Position numbers and translations under genes: made by a program
Notes under the pieces: generated by a model
Told to the model about the DNA's origin: nothing
Database searches by the model: none
Seen by the model: only the letters and a program-made list of their open reading frames with translations
NCBI RefSeq assembly: GCF_025837095.1
Contig: NZ_CP107551.1
Span: forward strand, 310,001 to 374,000
Source of the DNA: Rhodococcus sp. Z13
GTDB lineage: Bacteria; Actinomycetota; Actinomycetes; Mycobacteriales; Mycobacteriaceae
Direction of reading: 5' to 3'
Length of the DNA: 64,000 bases
In this document: in pieces, positions 50,313 to 59,403 of the stretch
How positions within the stretch are numbered: the stretch's first letter is position 1
Layout: every line of letters starts with the position of its first letter

Positions 50313-51814
50313 GTCTCGCAGTGCTTCCCGATCACGTGCACACGCTCGTCGTCGGCGCCGGCTTCGGCGGCATCGGCATGGTGGCGACGCTGCTGCGCGA
50401 GAATCCCCGTGCGGACGTCCTCGTGATCGAACGCGGGGACGACGTCGGCGGAACCTGGCGCGTGAACGACTATCCGGGCGCCGCGTGCGACGTGCCGAGT
50501 GCGCTGTACTCGTTCTCCTTCGCCCCCGAACCCGACTGGTCGCGAGCGCACGGCACCCAGGAGGAGATCTACGCCTACCTGCGCCGCGTCGCCCGCGAAC
50601 AGGGCGTGACCGAGCGGACGATGTTCGGATGCGAACTGCGTGAGGCCCAGTGGGATCCGGAGCGTTCCGTGTGGTCGATCTCGACCTCGCGCGGCGACCT
50701 CACCGCCGACGTGCTCGTCTCCGCGACCGGTGCGCTGTCGACCCCCACCTACCCGAAGGTGCCTGGGCTGGAGCTGTTCCGCGGCAAGAAGTTCCACTCC
50801 GCCGAGTGGGACCACGACTACGACCTCACCGGCAAGCGCGTCGCCGTGATCGGCACCGGCGCCTCGGCCATCCAGTTCGTGCCCGCGATCGTGGACCGGG
50901 TCGAGCACCTCACCCTCTTCCAGCGCACCGCCTCGTGGGTGATGCCCAAGCACGACCACGTCATCGCCGAGCCGGTGCGCAAGCTCTACCGCCGGTTCCC
51001 CCTCGCGCAGAAGCTCATGCGCGGTGCGGTCTACGGGCAGAAGGAGATCTACGTCGTCGGCATGACGAAGCCCTTCGCCCGCAAGTACCTGCTGCCGCTG
51101 TTCGAGGTCCGGGCGCGCCAGGTGCTGCGCAAGAACGTGCGCGATCCCGAGCTGCGCAAGCGTCTCACCCCGGACTTCGCGATCACCTGCAAGCGGATCC
51201 TGCTGTCCAACGACTGGTTCCCCGCCATCACCCGGCCGAACGTGACCGTGGTGTCCTCGGGTCTGACCGCCGTCACCGAGAACGGCGTCGTCGACGACAA
51301 GGGCAACGAGTACGCGGTCGACGCGATCATCTTCGGCACCGGATTCACCCCCACGGAACCGCCTGTCGCACACCATATCCGCGGAACGGACGGGCGGACC
51401 CTGGCCGAGACGTGGGACGGCAGCCCCGCGGCCTATCTCGGCATCACCGTGCCGGGCTTCCCGAACCTGTTCCTCATGTACGGTCCCAACACCAATCTCG
51501 GCCACAGCTCGATCGTGTACATGCTCGAGTCGCAGGCCAACTACATCGCCGACGCGCTGCGCACCATGCGCCGGCGTGGCGTGCAGGCCGTGGAGGTCCG
51601 CAAGGACGCGGTGAGCCGCTACAACGCCGACCTGGATCCCGCGCTGAACGAAACCGTCTGGAACCAGGGCGGTTGCAGCAGCTGGTACATCGACCAGAAG
51701 GGCCGCAACTCCGTGATGTGGCCGACCTTCACCTGGCAGTACCGGGCGCGTACCAAGCAGTTCGACGCGGAGAACTACACGGAGCACCGAGCGACGGCAG
51801 GAGCGAACGCATGA
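50309..51814 (+). CDS. Baeyer-Villiger-type flavin monooxygenase
   Basis: A 501-residue class B flavoprotein monooxygenase. The FAD site is VVGAGFGGIGM, the NADPH site VIGTGASAIQ, and the Baeyer-Villiger fingerprint FxGxxxHxxxW is complete as FRGKKFHSAEW (157-167). Such enzymes insert oxygen next to a ketone to give an ester or lactone; some oxidise steroids and terpenoid ketones. It has ATGA overlaps with both the TetR and the GMC genes, so its product or substrate is probably shared with the GMC oxidoreductase. Confidence 0.92.
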   Translation: MSLAVLPDHVHTLVVGAGFGGIGMVATLLRENPRADVLVIERGDDVGGTWRVNDYPGAACDVPSALYSFSFAPEPDWSRAHGTQEEIYAYLRRVAREQGVTERTMFGCELREAQWDPERSVWSISTSRGDLTADVLVSATGALSTPTYPKVPGLELFRGKKFHSAEWDHDYDLTGKRVAVIGTGASAIQFVPAIVDRVEHLTLFQRTASWVMPKHDHVIAEPVRKLYRRFPLAQKLMRGAVYGQKEIYVVGMTKPFARKYLLPLFEVRARQVLRKNVRDPELRKRLTPDFAITCKRILLSNDWFPAITRPNVTVVSSGLTAVTENGVVDDKGNEYAVDAIIFGTGFTPTEPPVAHHIRGTDGRTLAETWDGSPAAYLGITVPGFPNLFLMYGPNTNLGHSSIVYMLESQANYIADALRTMRRRGVQAVEVRKDAVSRYNADLDPALNETVWNQGGCSSWYIDQKGRNSVMWPTFTWQYRARTKQFDAENYTEHRATAGANA

Positions 51815-53523
51815 CCCACTACGACGTCCTCGTCATCGGATCGGGGTTCGGCGGCAGTGTCGCCGCCCTCCGCGCCACCGAGAAGGGCTACAGCGTCGGT
51901 GTTCTCGAAGCGGGCCGCCGGTTCGAGGACGACGATCTGCCCAAGACCAGCTGGCGGCTGCGCAAGTACCTGTGGGCCCCGCAGCTGGGCTGCTACGGCG
52001 TGCAGCGCATGCACCTGCTGCCGAACGTCCTCGTCATGGCCGGCGCCGGGGTGGGCGGTGGTTCGCTGAACTACGCCAACACCCTCTACAAGCCGCCCAC
52101 CCCCTTCTTCCGCGACCCGCAGTGGGGCCACATCACCGACTGGGAGGCCGAACTCACGCCGTACTACGACCAGGCGGCGCGGATGCTCGGTGTGCGGCCC
52201 AACCCCACCGTCACCCCGGCCGACGAGGTGATGCGTCAGGTCGCCGAGGAGATGGGAGTCGGCGACACCTTCACGACCACCCCCGTCGGTGTGTTCTTCG
52301 ACGAGCCCGGAAAGACCGTGTCCGACCCGTTCTTCGGCGGTGTCGGCCCGGAGCGCACCGGCTGCACCGAGTGCGGCAGCTGCATGACCGGTTGCCGGGT
52401 GGGCGCGAAGAACACCCTGGTGAAAAACTATCTGTACCTGGCGGAGAAGGCCGGTGCGCGGATCCATCCGCTGACCACCGTGACCCGCGTCGTGCCCCGC
52501 CCCGGCGGCGGCTACGAGGTGCACACCCGCAGCACCAACGGAATCCGCAAGCGGCGCAAGGTCTACACCGCGGACCAGGTGGTCGTGGCGGCCGGCACCT
52601 ACGGCACCGCGCGACTGCTGCTGGCGAGCAAGGAGACCGGCGACCTGCCGAACCTGTCGCCGCGTCTCGGCACCGTGGTGCGCACCAACTCCGAGGCCGT
52701 CCTCGCCGCGACCGCGCAGGACCGCGTCGTCGACTACACACAGGGCGTGGCGATCACCTCGTCGTTCCATCCCGACGACCACACCCACATCGAACCCGTG
52801 CGATACGGCAAGGGCAGCAACCTGATCGGCCTGCTGCAGGCACTGCTCGTGGACGGCGGGACGCGGATGCCGCGACTGCTGAAGTTCTTCGGCGTCGCCG
52901 CGAAGAACCCCGGGGCCTTCCTGCGGTCGCTGTCGGTGCGGAACTGGTCGGAACGCACCGTCATCGCACTCGTCATGCAGACCGACGACAACTCCCTCGA
53001 ACTGGCCACCCGCCGGACGCCGTTCGGCCGCGGTCTCACCAGCAAGCAGGGCCCCGGCACGCCGCCGCCCGAGTGGATCCCGGTGGGGCACGAGGCGGTC
53101 CGGCGGGTCGCCGACAAGATCGACGGCGACGCCGGCGGTTCGATCGCCGACCTGTTCAACATCCCGATGACCGCGCACTTCCTCGGCGGGTGCGCGATCG
53201 GCGACTCCCCGCGCACCGGCGTCGTCGACCCCTACCTGCGGGTCTACGGCCACGAGGGGCTGCACGTCGTGGACGGTTCGGCGGTGAGCGCCAATCTCGG
53301 TGTCAATCCGTCGCTGACCATCGCGGCGCAGGCCGAGCGCGCCCTGGCGCTGTGGCCGAACAAGGGGGAGAAGGACAACCGGCCGCCGCTCGGGTCGTCC
53401 TACGAACCCGTGACGCCGGTCCGGCCCGTGCGGCCGATCGTGCCGGCCGACGCTCCGGCCGCGCTGCGCCTGCCCCTCACCCCCGTCCGGAAGGAGGGCC
53501 AGCGTGCTCTGGACAGTGCCTGA
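51811..53523 (+). CDS. GMC oxidoreductase, ChoD/cholesterol-oxidase-like
   Basis: A 570-residue GMC flavoprotein resembling mycobacterial ChoD (Rv3409c): FAD site VLVIGSGFGGSVAALRA, AGAGVGGGSLNYAN, and the C-terminal VVDGSAVSANLGVNPSLTI that carries the catalytic region. A four-cysteine cluster C185-x2-C188-x2-C191-x3-C195 resembles a ferredoxin-type iron-sulfur motif. No signal peptide is present, so it is intracellular. It would oxidise a secondary alcohol, possibly a 3-beta-hydroxysteroid, to the ketone used by the co-transcribed Baeyer-Villiger enzyme; that order is inference. Confidence 0.88.
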   Translation: MTHYDVLVIGSGFGGSVAALRATEKGYSVGVLEAGRRFEDDDLPKTSWRLRKYLWAPQLGCYGVQRMHLLPNVLVMAGAGVGGGSLNYANTLYKPPTPFFRDPQWGHITDWEAELTPYYDQAARMLGVRPNPTVTPADEVMRQVAEEMGVGDTFTTTPVGVFFDEPGKTVSDPFFGGVGPERTGCTECGSCMTGCRVGAKNTLVKNYLYLAEKAGARIHPLTTVTRVVPRPGGGYEVHTRSTNGIRKRRKVYTADQVVVAAGTYGTARLLLASKETGDLPNLSPRLGTVVRTNSEAVLAATAQDRVVDYTQGVAITSSFHPDDHTHIEPVRYGKGSNLIGLLQALLVDGGTRMPRLLKFFGVAAKNPGAFLRSLSVRNWSERTVIALVMQTDDNSLELATRRTPFGRGLTSKQGPGTPPPEWIPVGHEAVRRVADKIDGDAGGSIADLFNIPMTAHFLGGCAIGDSPRTGVVDPYLRVYGHEGLHVVDGSAVSANLGVNPSLTIAAQAERALALWPNKGEKDNRPPLGSSYEPVTPVRPVRPIVPADAPAALRLPLTPVRKEGQRALDSA

Positions 53524-54142
53524 GAGCGAGGACGACCGCACCGACTGGCCGGTCTCCCCGCCGCCGCCCTGGCCCGCCACGGTGCGGGCCACCCTGTGGT
53601 GGCACCGCAGCACCCCGGAGGCCGCGCAGTACGGTCCGAGCGGACCCACGCTGCCGATCACCCTGGCGATGATGGTCGACTACCTCGACTCACCGGTCGG
53701 ACCCTATCGGGAGGTGCTCGCGAGTCCGGTGCTGCGCAGGGGTCCGATACCGGCCATGGCGGTGCCGTTCATCGCCGTCGACTCCGAGCCGTCGGTGCAC
53801 GGCGGACGTCAGCACTGGAAGCTGCCCAAGGTGCTCGCCGACTTCGACGGCGACGTGCTCGGCGACTTCTCGGCGACCGGGGCCCGGTGGAAGGTCCACA
53901 CCTCCGCGGCACCGAAGGGCCCGGAACTGCCGATCGTCGGCGGGCTGACCTTCGCGCAGCCGACCCCCTCCGGTGCGGTGGAACGGGCGTCGGCGCGGCT
54001 GAAGGGCTGGTGCCGCTACGCGCGGGTGACCGTCGACGCGGAGGGCCCGACGCTGAGCCGCTGGCTGCGGCCGGGTACCCACCACGGTCTGGTCATCACG
54101 TCGGGGCGGATGGCGACAGGCCCGTCGAAGATCGTCGGATAG
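53504..54142 (+). CDS. Acetoacetate-decarboxylase-family protein
   Basis: A 212-residue protein with the acetoacetate decarboxylase-like fold: YREVLASPVLRRG, PFIAVDSEPSVHGGRQHWKLPK (family motif spread over residues 86-107) and a C-terminal beta barrel with LKGWCRYARV. Whether the Schiff-base Lys pair is conserved cannot be judged with confidence; many family members are not decarboxylases but cyclases or hydratases. GTG 53504 has AAGGAGG upstream and overlaps the GMC gene by 20 nt. It is the last gene of the TetR-BVMO-GMC operon. Confidence 0.82.
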   Translation: MLWTVPESEDDRTDWPVSPPPPWPATVRATLWWHRSTPEAAQYGPSGPTLPITLAMMVDYLDSPVGPYREVLASPVLRRGPIPAMAVPFIAVDSEPSVHGGRQHWKLPKVLADFDGDVLGDFSATGARWKVHTSAAPKGPELPIVGGLTFAQPTPSGAVERASARLKGWCRYARVTVDAEGPTLSRWLRPGTHHGLVITSGRMATGPSKIVG

Positions 54143-54146
54143 GCCC

Positions 54147-55016
54147 TCAGCGAGAGTCGCCGCGGGACGGCGCCGGTTGCGCCCACGCGGCCAGCAGGTT
54201 CATCGCGTCCCGCGACGACGAGTCGGGCGCGGTGGTGTAGACGAACAAGGTCTGGTTCCGGTCGCCGGGCAGGGTGAGCGATTCGAAGTCGACGGTGAGC
54301 TCCCCGACGACGGGGTGGTGGAGGCGCTTGGAACCGTGGGTCCGCTGGTGGACCTGGTGTTCGGCCCACCAGCGGCGGAATTCGCTGCTTGCCAGGGACA
54401 GTTCGCCGACGAGTTGCTGGGCGAGAGGATCGTCCGGGGTCGTGCCCACCTCGAGGCGCAGGCTCTCCACCGCGGTCCGCGCCTGGTCCTCCCAGTCCAC
54501 GAACAACTCCCGGGCCTCCGGGCTCAGCAGCATCCACCGCGCGTAGTTGCGTTCCCGCGGCGGCATGGCGTCGAAATCGGAGAACAGTGCGCGGGCCATC
54601 CGATTCGAGGCGAGCACGTCGGTGCGGCGTCCGAGGATCAGGGCGGGATGGGATTCGAGGGTGTCGAGCAGCTGGTACAGGCCCGGCCGAACCCGCTGCA
54701 CCGCGCCGCGGCTGCTGCGGGCCGGCCGGGTCGCAGCGCCGATCAGATCGTCGAGATGCCGGCGACCGGCCTCGTCGAGACCGAGGGCGCGCGCGATCGC
54801 GTCGAGGACCTGGCGGGACGGGACGATGCGGCGCCCCTGCTCGAGGCGGGTGTAGTAGTCGGTCGACACCCCGGCCAGCAGCGCGACCTCCTCGCGCCGG
54901 AGCCCACGGACCCGGCGGATACGCCCGTCGAGGGGGAGTCCCGCCGCGTCGGGATCGCGCGCGGCGCGGGCGCGGCGCAGGAAGTCCGCGAGTTCACGGT
55001 TCCGGGAGGGTTCCAC
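54147..55016 (-). CDS. XRE/MmyB-type helix-turn-helix regulator
   Basis: A 289-residue regulator. The N-terminal HTH_XRE domain (about 30-95) shows RRVRGLRREEVALLAGVSTDYYTRLEQ, followed by the MmyB-like ligand-binding domain (about 115-280) with RRTDVLASNRMARALFSDF and TLFVYTTAPDSSSRDAM. Such proteins commonly bind a fatty acid or similar hydrophobic effector and regulate a divergent dehydrogenase. GTG 55016 is taken as start; an upstream frame exists but lacks family similarity. It is divergent from an SDR gene, its probable target. Confidence 0.88.
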   Translation of the reverse strand: MEPSRNRELADFLRRARAARDPDAAGLPLDGRIRRVRGLRREEVALLAGVSTDYYTRLEQGRRIVPSRQVLDAIARALGLDEAGRRHLDDLIGAATRPARSSRGAVQRVRPGLYQLLDTLESHPALILGRRTDVLASNRMARALFSDFDAMPPRERNYARWMLLSPEARELFVDWEDQARTAVESLRLEVGTTPDDPLAQQLVGELSLASSEFRRWWAEHQVHQRTHGSKRLHHPVVGELTVDFESLTLPGDRNQTLFVYTTAPDSSSRDAMNLLAAWAQPAPSRGDSR

Positions 55017-55201
55017 CCGTCGATTGTCCCTCCGGCGGCACGGATGTGCCTGGCCCTCGCAGTCCCAGGTTGCAGGGGCCCAGGTTGCGGGGACCCGGGA
55101 CGGACAGGGCCGGATATGCGTCCCCACGGGTGGTGATCCGGCGGGACTCTGGAGTCACCGCGGCGGAACCGCTCCGCCCGGTCGCTCCGAAAGGAACCAT
55201 C

Positions 55202-56068
55202 GTGTCCGAGAATTCCACAACCACAATCTGGTTCGTCACCGGCGCCTCCCGGGGCATCGGCCTGGAACTGGTCTCCCGGCTCCTGCGGCGCGGTGACGCC
55301 GTCGCGGCCACCACCCGGTCGGTCGACCGGCTGCTCACCGCCCTCGACGGGACCGACACCGGAAACCTCCTGCCACTCGAGGTCGACCTGACCGATCAGG
55401 AGCAGGTCACCGCGGCCGTGGCGGAGACGAGGCGCCGCTTCGGGGGCCTCGACGTCGTCGTCGACAACGCCGGTTACGGCTACCTCTCGGCGGTCGAGGA
55501 GATCGTCGACGCCGATGCCCGCGCCATGTTCGACGTGCAGGTCTTCGCGGTCCTCAACGTGCTGCGGGCGGCGCTACCGGTGTTCCGGGCGAACCGGCGC
55601 GGTCACATCGTCAACGTCTCCTCCATCCTGGGGCGCACCACCTTCGCGGGGTGGGGGCTGTACAGCGCCGGCAAGTACGCGCTCGAGGCCCTGACCGAGG
55701 CGCTCGCCGCCGAGGTCGCCGATCTCGGGATCCGGGTGAACCTGATCGAACCGGGCTACGTGCGCACCGACTTCCTGACGGAACGCTCTCTTGCCCTTCC
55801 GGATTCGACGATCGACGACTATCCGGAGGTGCGGGGGACGACGCAGGCGCATCAGGGGATGCACGGCACCCAGCTCGGGGACCCGGGGAAGGTCGCGGAG
55901 GCGATCCTCGCGGTCGTCGACTCCGGGAGCGCTCCGCTGCACCAGTTCCTCGGGTCCGACTCCGTCTCGTTCGCCGAGGCGCATCTCGAGGCTCTCCGGG
56001 CCGACGTGGAGGCCTCTCGCGTGCTGGCGGACACCGACATCGTCGAACCCGCCCCGGCGCGGGGGTGA
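55202..56068 (+). CDS. Short-chain dehydrogenase/reductase
   Basis: A 288-residue classical SDR. The cofactor motif TGASRGIG is at residues about 13-20, followed by NAG (VVDNAGYG), the catalytic Ser in VNVSSILG, and YSAGK with catalytic Tyr and Lys. An Arg in the TTRSVDR region suggests NADPH. GTG 55202 has AAAGGA 7 nt upstream. It is divergent from the MmyB-type regulator, an arrangement very common in actinobacteria. The substrate is unknown. Confidence 0.92.
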   Translation: MSENSTTTIWFVTGASRGIGLELVSRLLRRGDAVAATTRSVDRLLTALDGTDTGNLLPLEVDLTDQEQVTAAVAETRRRFGGLDVVVDNAGYGYLSAVEEIVDADARAMFDVQVFAVLNVLRAALPVFRANRRGHIVNVSSILGRTTFAGWGLYSAGKYALEALTEALAAEVADLGIRVNLIEPGYVRTDFLTERSLALPDSTIDDYPEVRGTTQAHQGMHGTQLGDPGKVAEAILAVVDSGSAPLHQFLGSDSVSFAEAHLEALRADVEASRVLADTDIVEPAPARG

Positions 56069-56114
56069 GGGTCGCCGGCAGGTGACGAGGGGCGGTGTGA
56101 CGGGGAGCGCACCG

Positions 56115-56152
56115 CCCCTTTTCTTGACTGGTTCCAGAAAAGGGGCATACTG
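56115..56152 (+). promoter_or_regulatory. Fur-type operator overlapping the furA promoter
   Basis: CCCCTTTTCT (56115-56124) and AGAAAAGGGG (56136-56145) are a perfect 10-bp inverted repeat with an 11-bp spacer. TTGACT (56124-56129) and CATACT (56146-56151) form a -35/-10 pair with a 16-bp spacer through the repeat. The -10 ends 6 nt before the furA ATG, so the mRNA is probably leaderless and self-repressed. Confidence 0.75.
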
Positions 56153-56157
56153 GAGGC

Positions 56158-56592
56158 ATGCAACAAGGACACGAGCATCGCTTCGAACCCAAGGAGCTCC
56201 TGCGCTCCGTGGGGCTGCGGGTGACTGCTCCCCGCGTTGCCGTACTGAGAACCGTTGCCGAACACCCGCATTCGGACGCCGACCGGATCGCCGCGCACGT
56301 ACGCGATGAGCTCGGGTCGGTATCGACGCAGGCCGTCTACGACGTGCTCAAGGCCTGCGTGGGGAGTGGACTCCTCCGCCGGATCGAACCGGCGGGATCC
56401 CCCGCCCGGTACGAGACCCGCATCGGCGACAATCACCACCACCTCGTGTGCCGCAACTGCGGCGAGGTCGTCGACATCGACTGCGTGGTCGGTGCCGCCC
56501 CCTGCCTCACCCCGTCCGAGGACCACGGCTTCGTCATCGACGAAGCGGAGGTCACCTTCTGGGGCCTGTGCCCCGCCTGTCGCGAGAACTAG
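56158..56592 (+). CDS. furA: Fur-family regulator (FurA/PerR-like)
   Basis: A 144-residue ferric-uptake-type regulator. The winged helix is at about 10-80 ([38 protein letters not shown]), followed by the [16 protein letters not shown] metal site and a second CxxC near the C-terminus (GLCPACREN). The two CxxC pairs are the structural zinc site; the His cluster is the regulatory metal site. ATG 56158 lies directly after the -10 element. It precedes a catalase gene, so it is likely a redox- or metal-sensing repressor of that gene. Confidence 0.93.
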   Translation: MQQGHEHRFEPKELLRSVGLRVTAPRVAVLRTVAEHPHSDADRIAAHVRDELGSVSTQAVYDVLKACVGSGLLRRIEPAGSPARYETRIGDNHHHLVCRNCGEVVDIDCVVGAAPCLTPSEDHGFVIDEAEVTFWGLCPACREN

Positions 56593-56686
56593 CCACCACT
56601 CTCACCCGTCACCCGTGCACCCGACAGGGGCACGGGCGGCCGACTCGTGTCCCGGGACCCGGAACACGCGCATTCGGAGGTCAACC

Positions 56687-58147
56687 ATGACGAACACCCG
56701 TTACACCACCAACCACGTCGGCATCCCGGTCGCGAGCGACGACGAGTCGCTGACCGCGGGCACCCAGGGCCCCATCCTGCTGCACGACCACTACCTGGTG
56801 GAGAAGCTGGCGCACTTCAACCGCGAGCGGGTGCCCGAGCGTGTCGTGCACGCCAAGGGCGGCGGTGCGTTCGGCGAGTTCGTCGTCACCGAGGATGTCT
56901 CCGCCTACACCAAGGCCACGCTGTTCCAGCCCGGCGCGCGCACCGAGATGCTGGCCCGCTTCTCCACCGTCGCCGGTGAGCAGGGCAGCCCCGACACCTG
57001 GCGTGACCCGCGCGGATTCGCCCTGAAGTTCTACACCGAGGAGGGCAACTACGACCTCGTCGGCAACAACACCCCGATCTTCTTCATCAAGGACCCCATC
57101 AAGTTCCCCGACTTCATCCACTCGCAGAAGCGCCTGCCCGGCTCCGGCCTGCGCGACCACACCATGCAGTGGGACTTCTGGACCCTGCGTCCCGAGACCG
57201 CACACCAGGTGACCTGGCTGATGGGCGACCGCGGCATCCCCCGCACCTGGCGGCACATGGACGGCTTCGGCTCGCACACCTACCAGTGGATCAACGCCGC
57301 AGGTGAGCGCTTCTGGGTGAAGTACCACTTCAAGACCGACCAGGGCATCGAGTTCCTCACCCAGGCCGAGGCCGACCGCCTGGCCGGCTCCGCTCCCGAC
57401 TTCCATCGCGCCGACCTCTACCAGGCGATCGAGTGCGGCGAGTTCCCGAGCTGGACGCTGCACGTGCAGATCATGCCGGTCGCGGAGGCGGAGACCTACC
57501 GGTTCAACCCCTTCGACCTGACCAAGGTGTGGTCGCAGAAGGACTACCCGCTGATCAAGGTGGGCACCATGACCCTGAACCGCAACCCGCGCAACTTCTT
57601 CGCGGAGATCGAGCAGGCCGCGTTCGCGCCGTCGAACGTCGTGCCGGGCATCGGGTTCTCGCCCGACAAGATGCTGCTCGGCCGCGTGTTCGCCTACGCC
57701 GACGCCCACCGCTACCGCATCGGGGTCAACCACGCCCAGCTGCCGGTCAACTCCGCGAAGGCCGCCCGGGTCGACTCCTACAGCAAGGAGGGCAACATGG
57801 CCTACTCCTTCAACGACCCGGAGACCCCCGTCTACGCGCCGAACAGCTTCGGCGGACCGCACGCCGATCCGCAGCGCGCCGGCGACGACGGACTGTGGGA
57901 CTTCGGCACCGAGGCCGTGCGTGCCGGATACGTGCAGCATCCGGAGGACGACGACTTCGGTCAGGCGGGCACCCTGGTCCGCGAGGTGCTGGACGACGCG
58001 GCGCGGGAACGCCTGGTGAACAACATCGTCGGCCACATCCTCGGTGGTACCTCCGAGGCCCTGTACGAGCGGATCTTCGCGTACTGGCGCAACGTCGACG
58101 AGGAGCTCGGCAAGCGGATCGAGGCGGGCGTGCGGGCGGGAGCATGA
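56687..58147 (+). CDS. katA: Monofunctional heme catalase
   Basis: A 486-residue small-subunit (clade 3-like) catalase. The catalytic His is H55 in [12 protein letters not shown], the active-site Asn N127 in [11 protein letters not shown], and the proximal heme Tyr lies in [14 protein letters not shown]. It removes hydrogen peroxide. ATG 56687 has CGGAGG 6 nt upstream. The gene lies 94 bp after furA on the same strand. Mycobacterial furA is normally coupled to katG, so the pairing with a monofunctional catalase is of interest. Confidence 0.95.
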   Translation: MTNTRYTTNHVGIPVASDDESLTAGTQGPILLHDHYLVEKLAHFNRERVPERVVHAKGGGAFGEFVVTEDVSAYTKATLFQPGARTEMLARFSTVAGEQGSPDTWRDPRGFALKFYTEEGNYDLVGNNTPIFFIKDPIKFPDFIHSQKRLPGSGLRDHTMQWDFWTLRPETAHQVTWLMGDRGIPRTWRHMDGFGSHTYQWINAAGERFWVKYHFKTDQGIEFLTQAEADRLAGSAPDFHRADLYQAIECGEFPSWTLHVQIMPVAEAETYRFNPFDLTKVWSQKDYPLIKVGTMTLNRNPRNFFAEIEQAAFAPSNVVPGIGFSPDKMLLGRVFAYADAHRYRIGVNHAQLPVNSAKAARVDSYSKEGNMAYSFNDPETPVYAPNSFGGPHADPQRAGDDGLWDFGTEAVRAGYVQHPEDDDFGQAGTLVREVLDDAARERLVNNIVGHILGGTSEALYERIFAYWRNVDEELGKRIEAGVRAGA

Positions 58148-58169
58148 CCCGGCGCCGGGGGAGCGGCGG

Positions 58170-58235
58170 TCAGAGGAGACCCCACCAGTAGATCAGGGCC
58201 GCCAACGCCAGCACGATCAACGTGGTGGTGTCCAT
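58170..58235 (-). CDS. 21-residue single-helix membrane peptide
   Basis: A small frame reads MDTTTLIVLALAALIYWWGL plus one final Leu before TGA. It is a single hydrophobic helix with two Trp. A GGAGGG Shine-Dalgarno lies 7 nt upstream of ATG 58235, which is good support for translation. It occupies the gap between katA and the DUF457 gene on the opposite strand. No family is recognised; it is somewhat like KdpF in size, but no kdp genes are near. Confidence 0.55.
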   Translation of the reverse strand: MDTTTLIVLALAALIYWWGLL

Positions 58236-58475
58236 GTCGCTCTCCCTCCACCCGACTCCTACGACTCCATCTTCCTCGGAGGGGACGGATTCGGCACACG
58301 AAGCGGGGTCATCCACCGGCGAGGTGGGTGGCCCCGTCGCCGTCGCCGGAACATACCGGCTGTTCGAACATGCGTGTGACGGGTGTGTCGGTTGCGGTTG
58401 TTAGGTTGGAGTTCCGGGCCGACGGAACCGCCGACGGGCCGGGCCGCGCTCGCTCATCGAAAGGTGTTGTCCGAC

Positions 58476-59309
58476 ATGGTGATGGGTCCTACCCATGCGG
58501 TATCCGGGGCATTGGTGGGCCTCATCGTCGCCGATCTGCTGCCCCCCGACTGGGGTGCGCCGGCCTCCACCGCCGAGACCTTCGCGTTCGCGGCCGTGTG
58601 CTCGGGGGCGGCGCTGCTGCCGGACCTCGACACGGCGCAGTCGACCGTCGCCCGCTCCTTCGGGCCCGTCAGCCAGACCCTGGCCAACGGAATCGACGCG
58701 GTGTCCACCGGCTACTACTCGCTCACCAAGGGCAGCCGCGACCGCAAGCGCCGCGGCGGGCACCGCACCATGACGCACACCGCACTGTTCGCCGCGCTGC
58801 TCGGGGTGGGTGTCTCCGCGCTCGTCGCGCGCTTCGGCAGGGAAGCGATCATCGGCATCCTGTTCCTCACCCTGGGTCTCGCCCTGCGCGGCCTGTTCGG
58901 TTCGTGGGCGAAGAAACGCGGCTGGGTGGTCGTCACCCTCTGCGCGGCGGCACTCTCGATCCTGTCGTGGACCTGGTTCCCCAGCGAGGTCGCGTCGACG
59001 GGTCTGGGGGTCGCGGTGGCGCTGGGATGCGTCACCCACTGCCTGGGTGACGCCGTGACCAAGGAGGGTATCCCCTTCCTGGCCCCCTTCGTCCCGTGGC
59101 GCGGACAGCGGTGGTGGGAGATCAAGCTGCCCGACGCGCTGTCGATCCGGGCCGGTGGGCCGTTCGAGGTGGCCGTCCTCGGCCCGGCACTCACCGTCGC
59201 CGCGGTCGCGATGGGGATCTGGTCCATCGACGGCGCACCCGAACACATCCTGGGCACCCTGGAGGCGTCCGGGTTGTCGTTCTGGCAGGGATCCGTTCCG
59301 CAGCGGTAG
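58476..59309 (+). CDS. Membrane-bound metal-dependent hydrolase (YdjM/DUF457)
   Basis: A 277-residue membrane protein with about six TM helices. Family motifs are MGPTHAVSGALVG at the N-terminus, LLPDLDTAQSTVAR, the RGGHRTMTHT metal-binding segment, and CVTHCLGDAVTKEGIPFL. In Escherichia coli YdjM is LexA-regulated; the enzymatic activity is predicted only. ATG 58476 is chosen (AAAGG about 11 nt upstream); TTG 58468 is a weaker alternative. A hairpin overlaps its stop codon. Confidence 0.88.
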   Translation: MVMGPTHAVSGALVGLIVADLLPPDWGAPASTAETFAFAAVCSGAALLPDLDTAQSTVARSFGPVSQTLANGIDAVSTGYYSLTKGSRDRKRRGGHRTMTHTALFAALLGVGVSALVARFGREAIIGILFLTLGLALRGLFGSWAKKRGWVVVTLCAAALSILSWTWFPSEVASTGLGVAVALGCVTHCLGDAVTKEGIPFLAPFVPWRGQRWWEIKLPDALSIRAGGPFEVAVLGPALTVAAVAMGIWSIDGAPEHILGTLEASGLSFWQGSVPQR

Positions 59310-59322
59310 TCCTGCGGAACGG
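59293..59322 (+). terminator. Hairpin over the stop codon of the DUF457 gene
   Basis: CCGTTCCGCAG (59293-59303) and CTGCGGAACGG (59312-59322) form a perfect 11-bp stem with an 8-nt loop that contains part of the TAG stop. Confidence 0.62.
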
Positions 59323-59403
59323 TACGGGTACTGGCCCGAAGCAGGAACTTGTTCTATTTTTTCTTCGATCCGTGCCCGCCCTACAGAAACGGAGCGCGCC
59401 CTC

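Noticed and set aside
55064-55092. Short direct repeat CCCAGGTTGC, period 15 bp, before the SDR gene
   Set aside because: Only two imperfect copies; probably chance or a minor slippage product, no clear regulatory meaning.
58170-58235. KdpF potassium-pump subunit
   Set aside because: Size is similar, but there are no kdpA, kdpB or kdpC genes nearby and the sequence is only generally hydrophobic.
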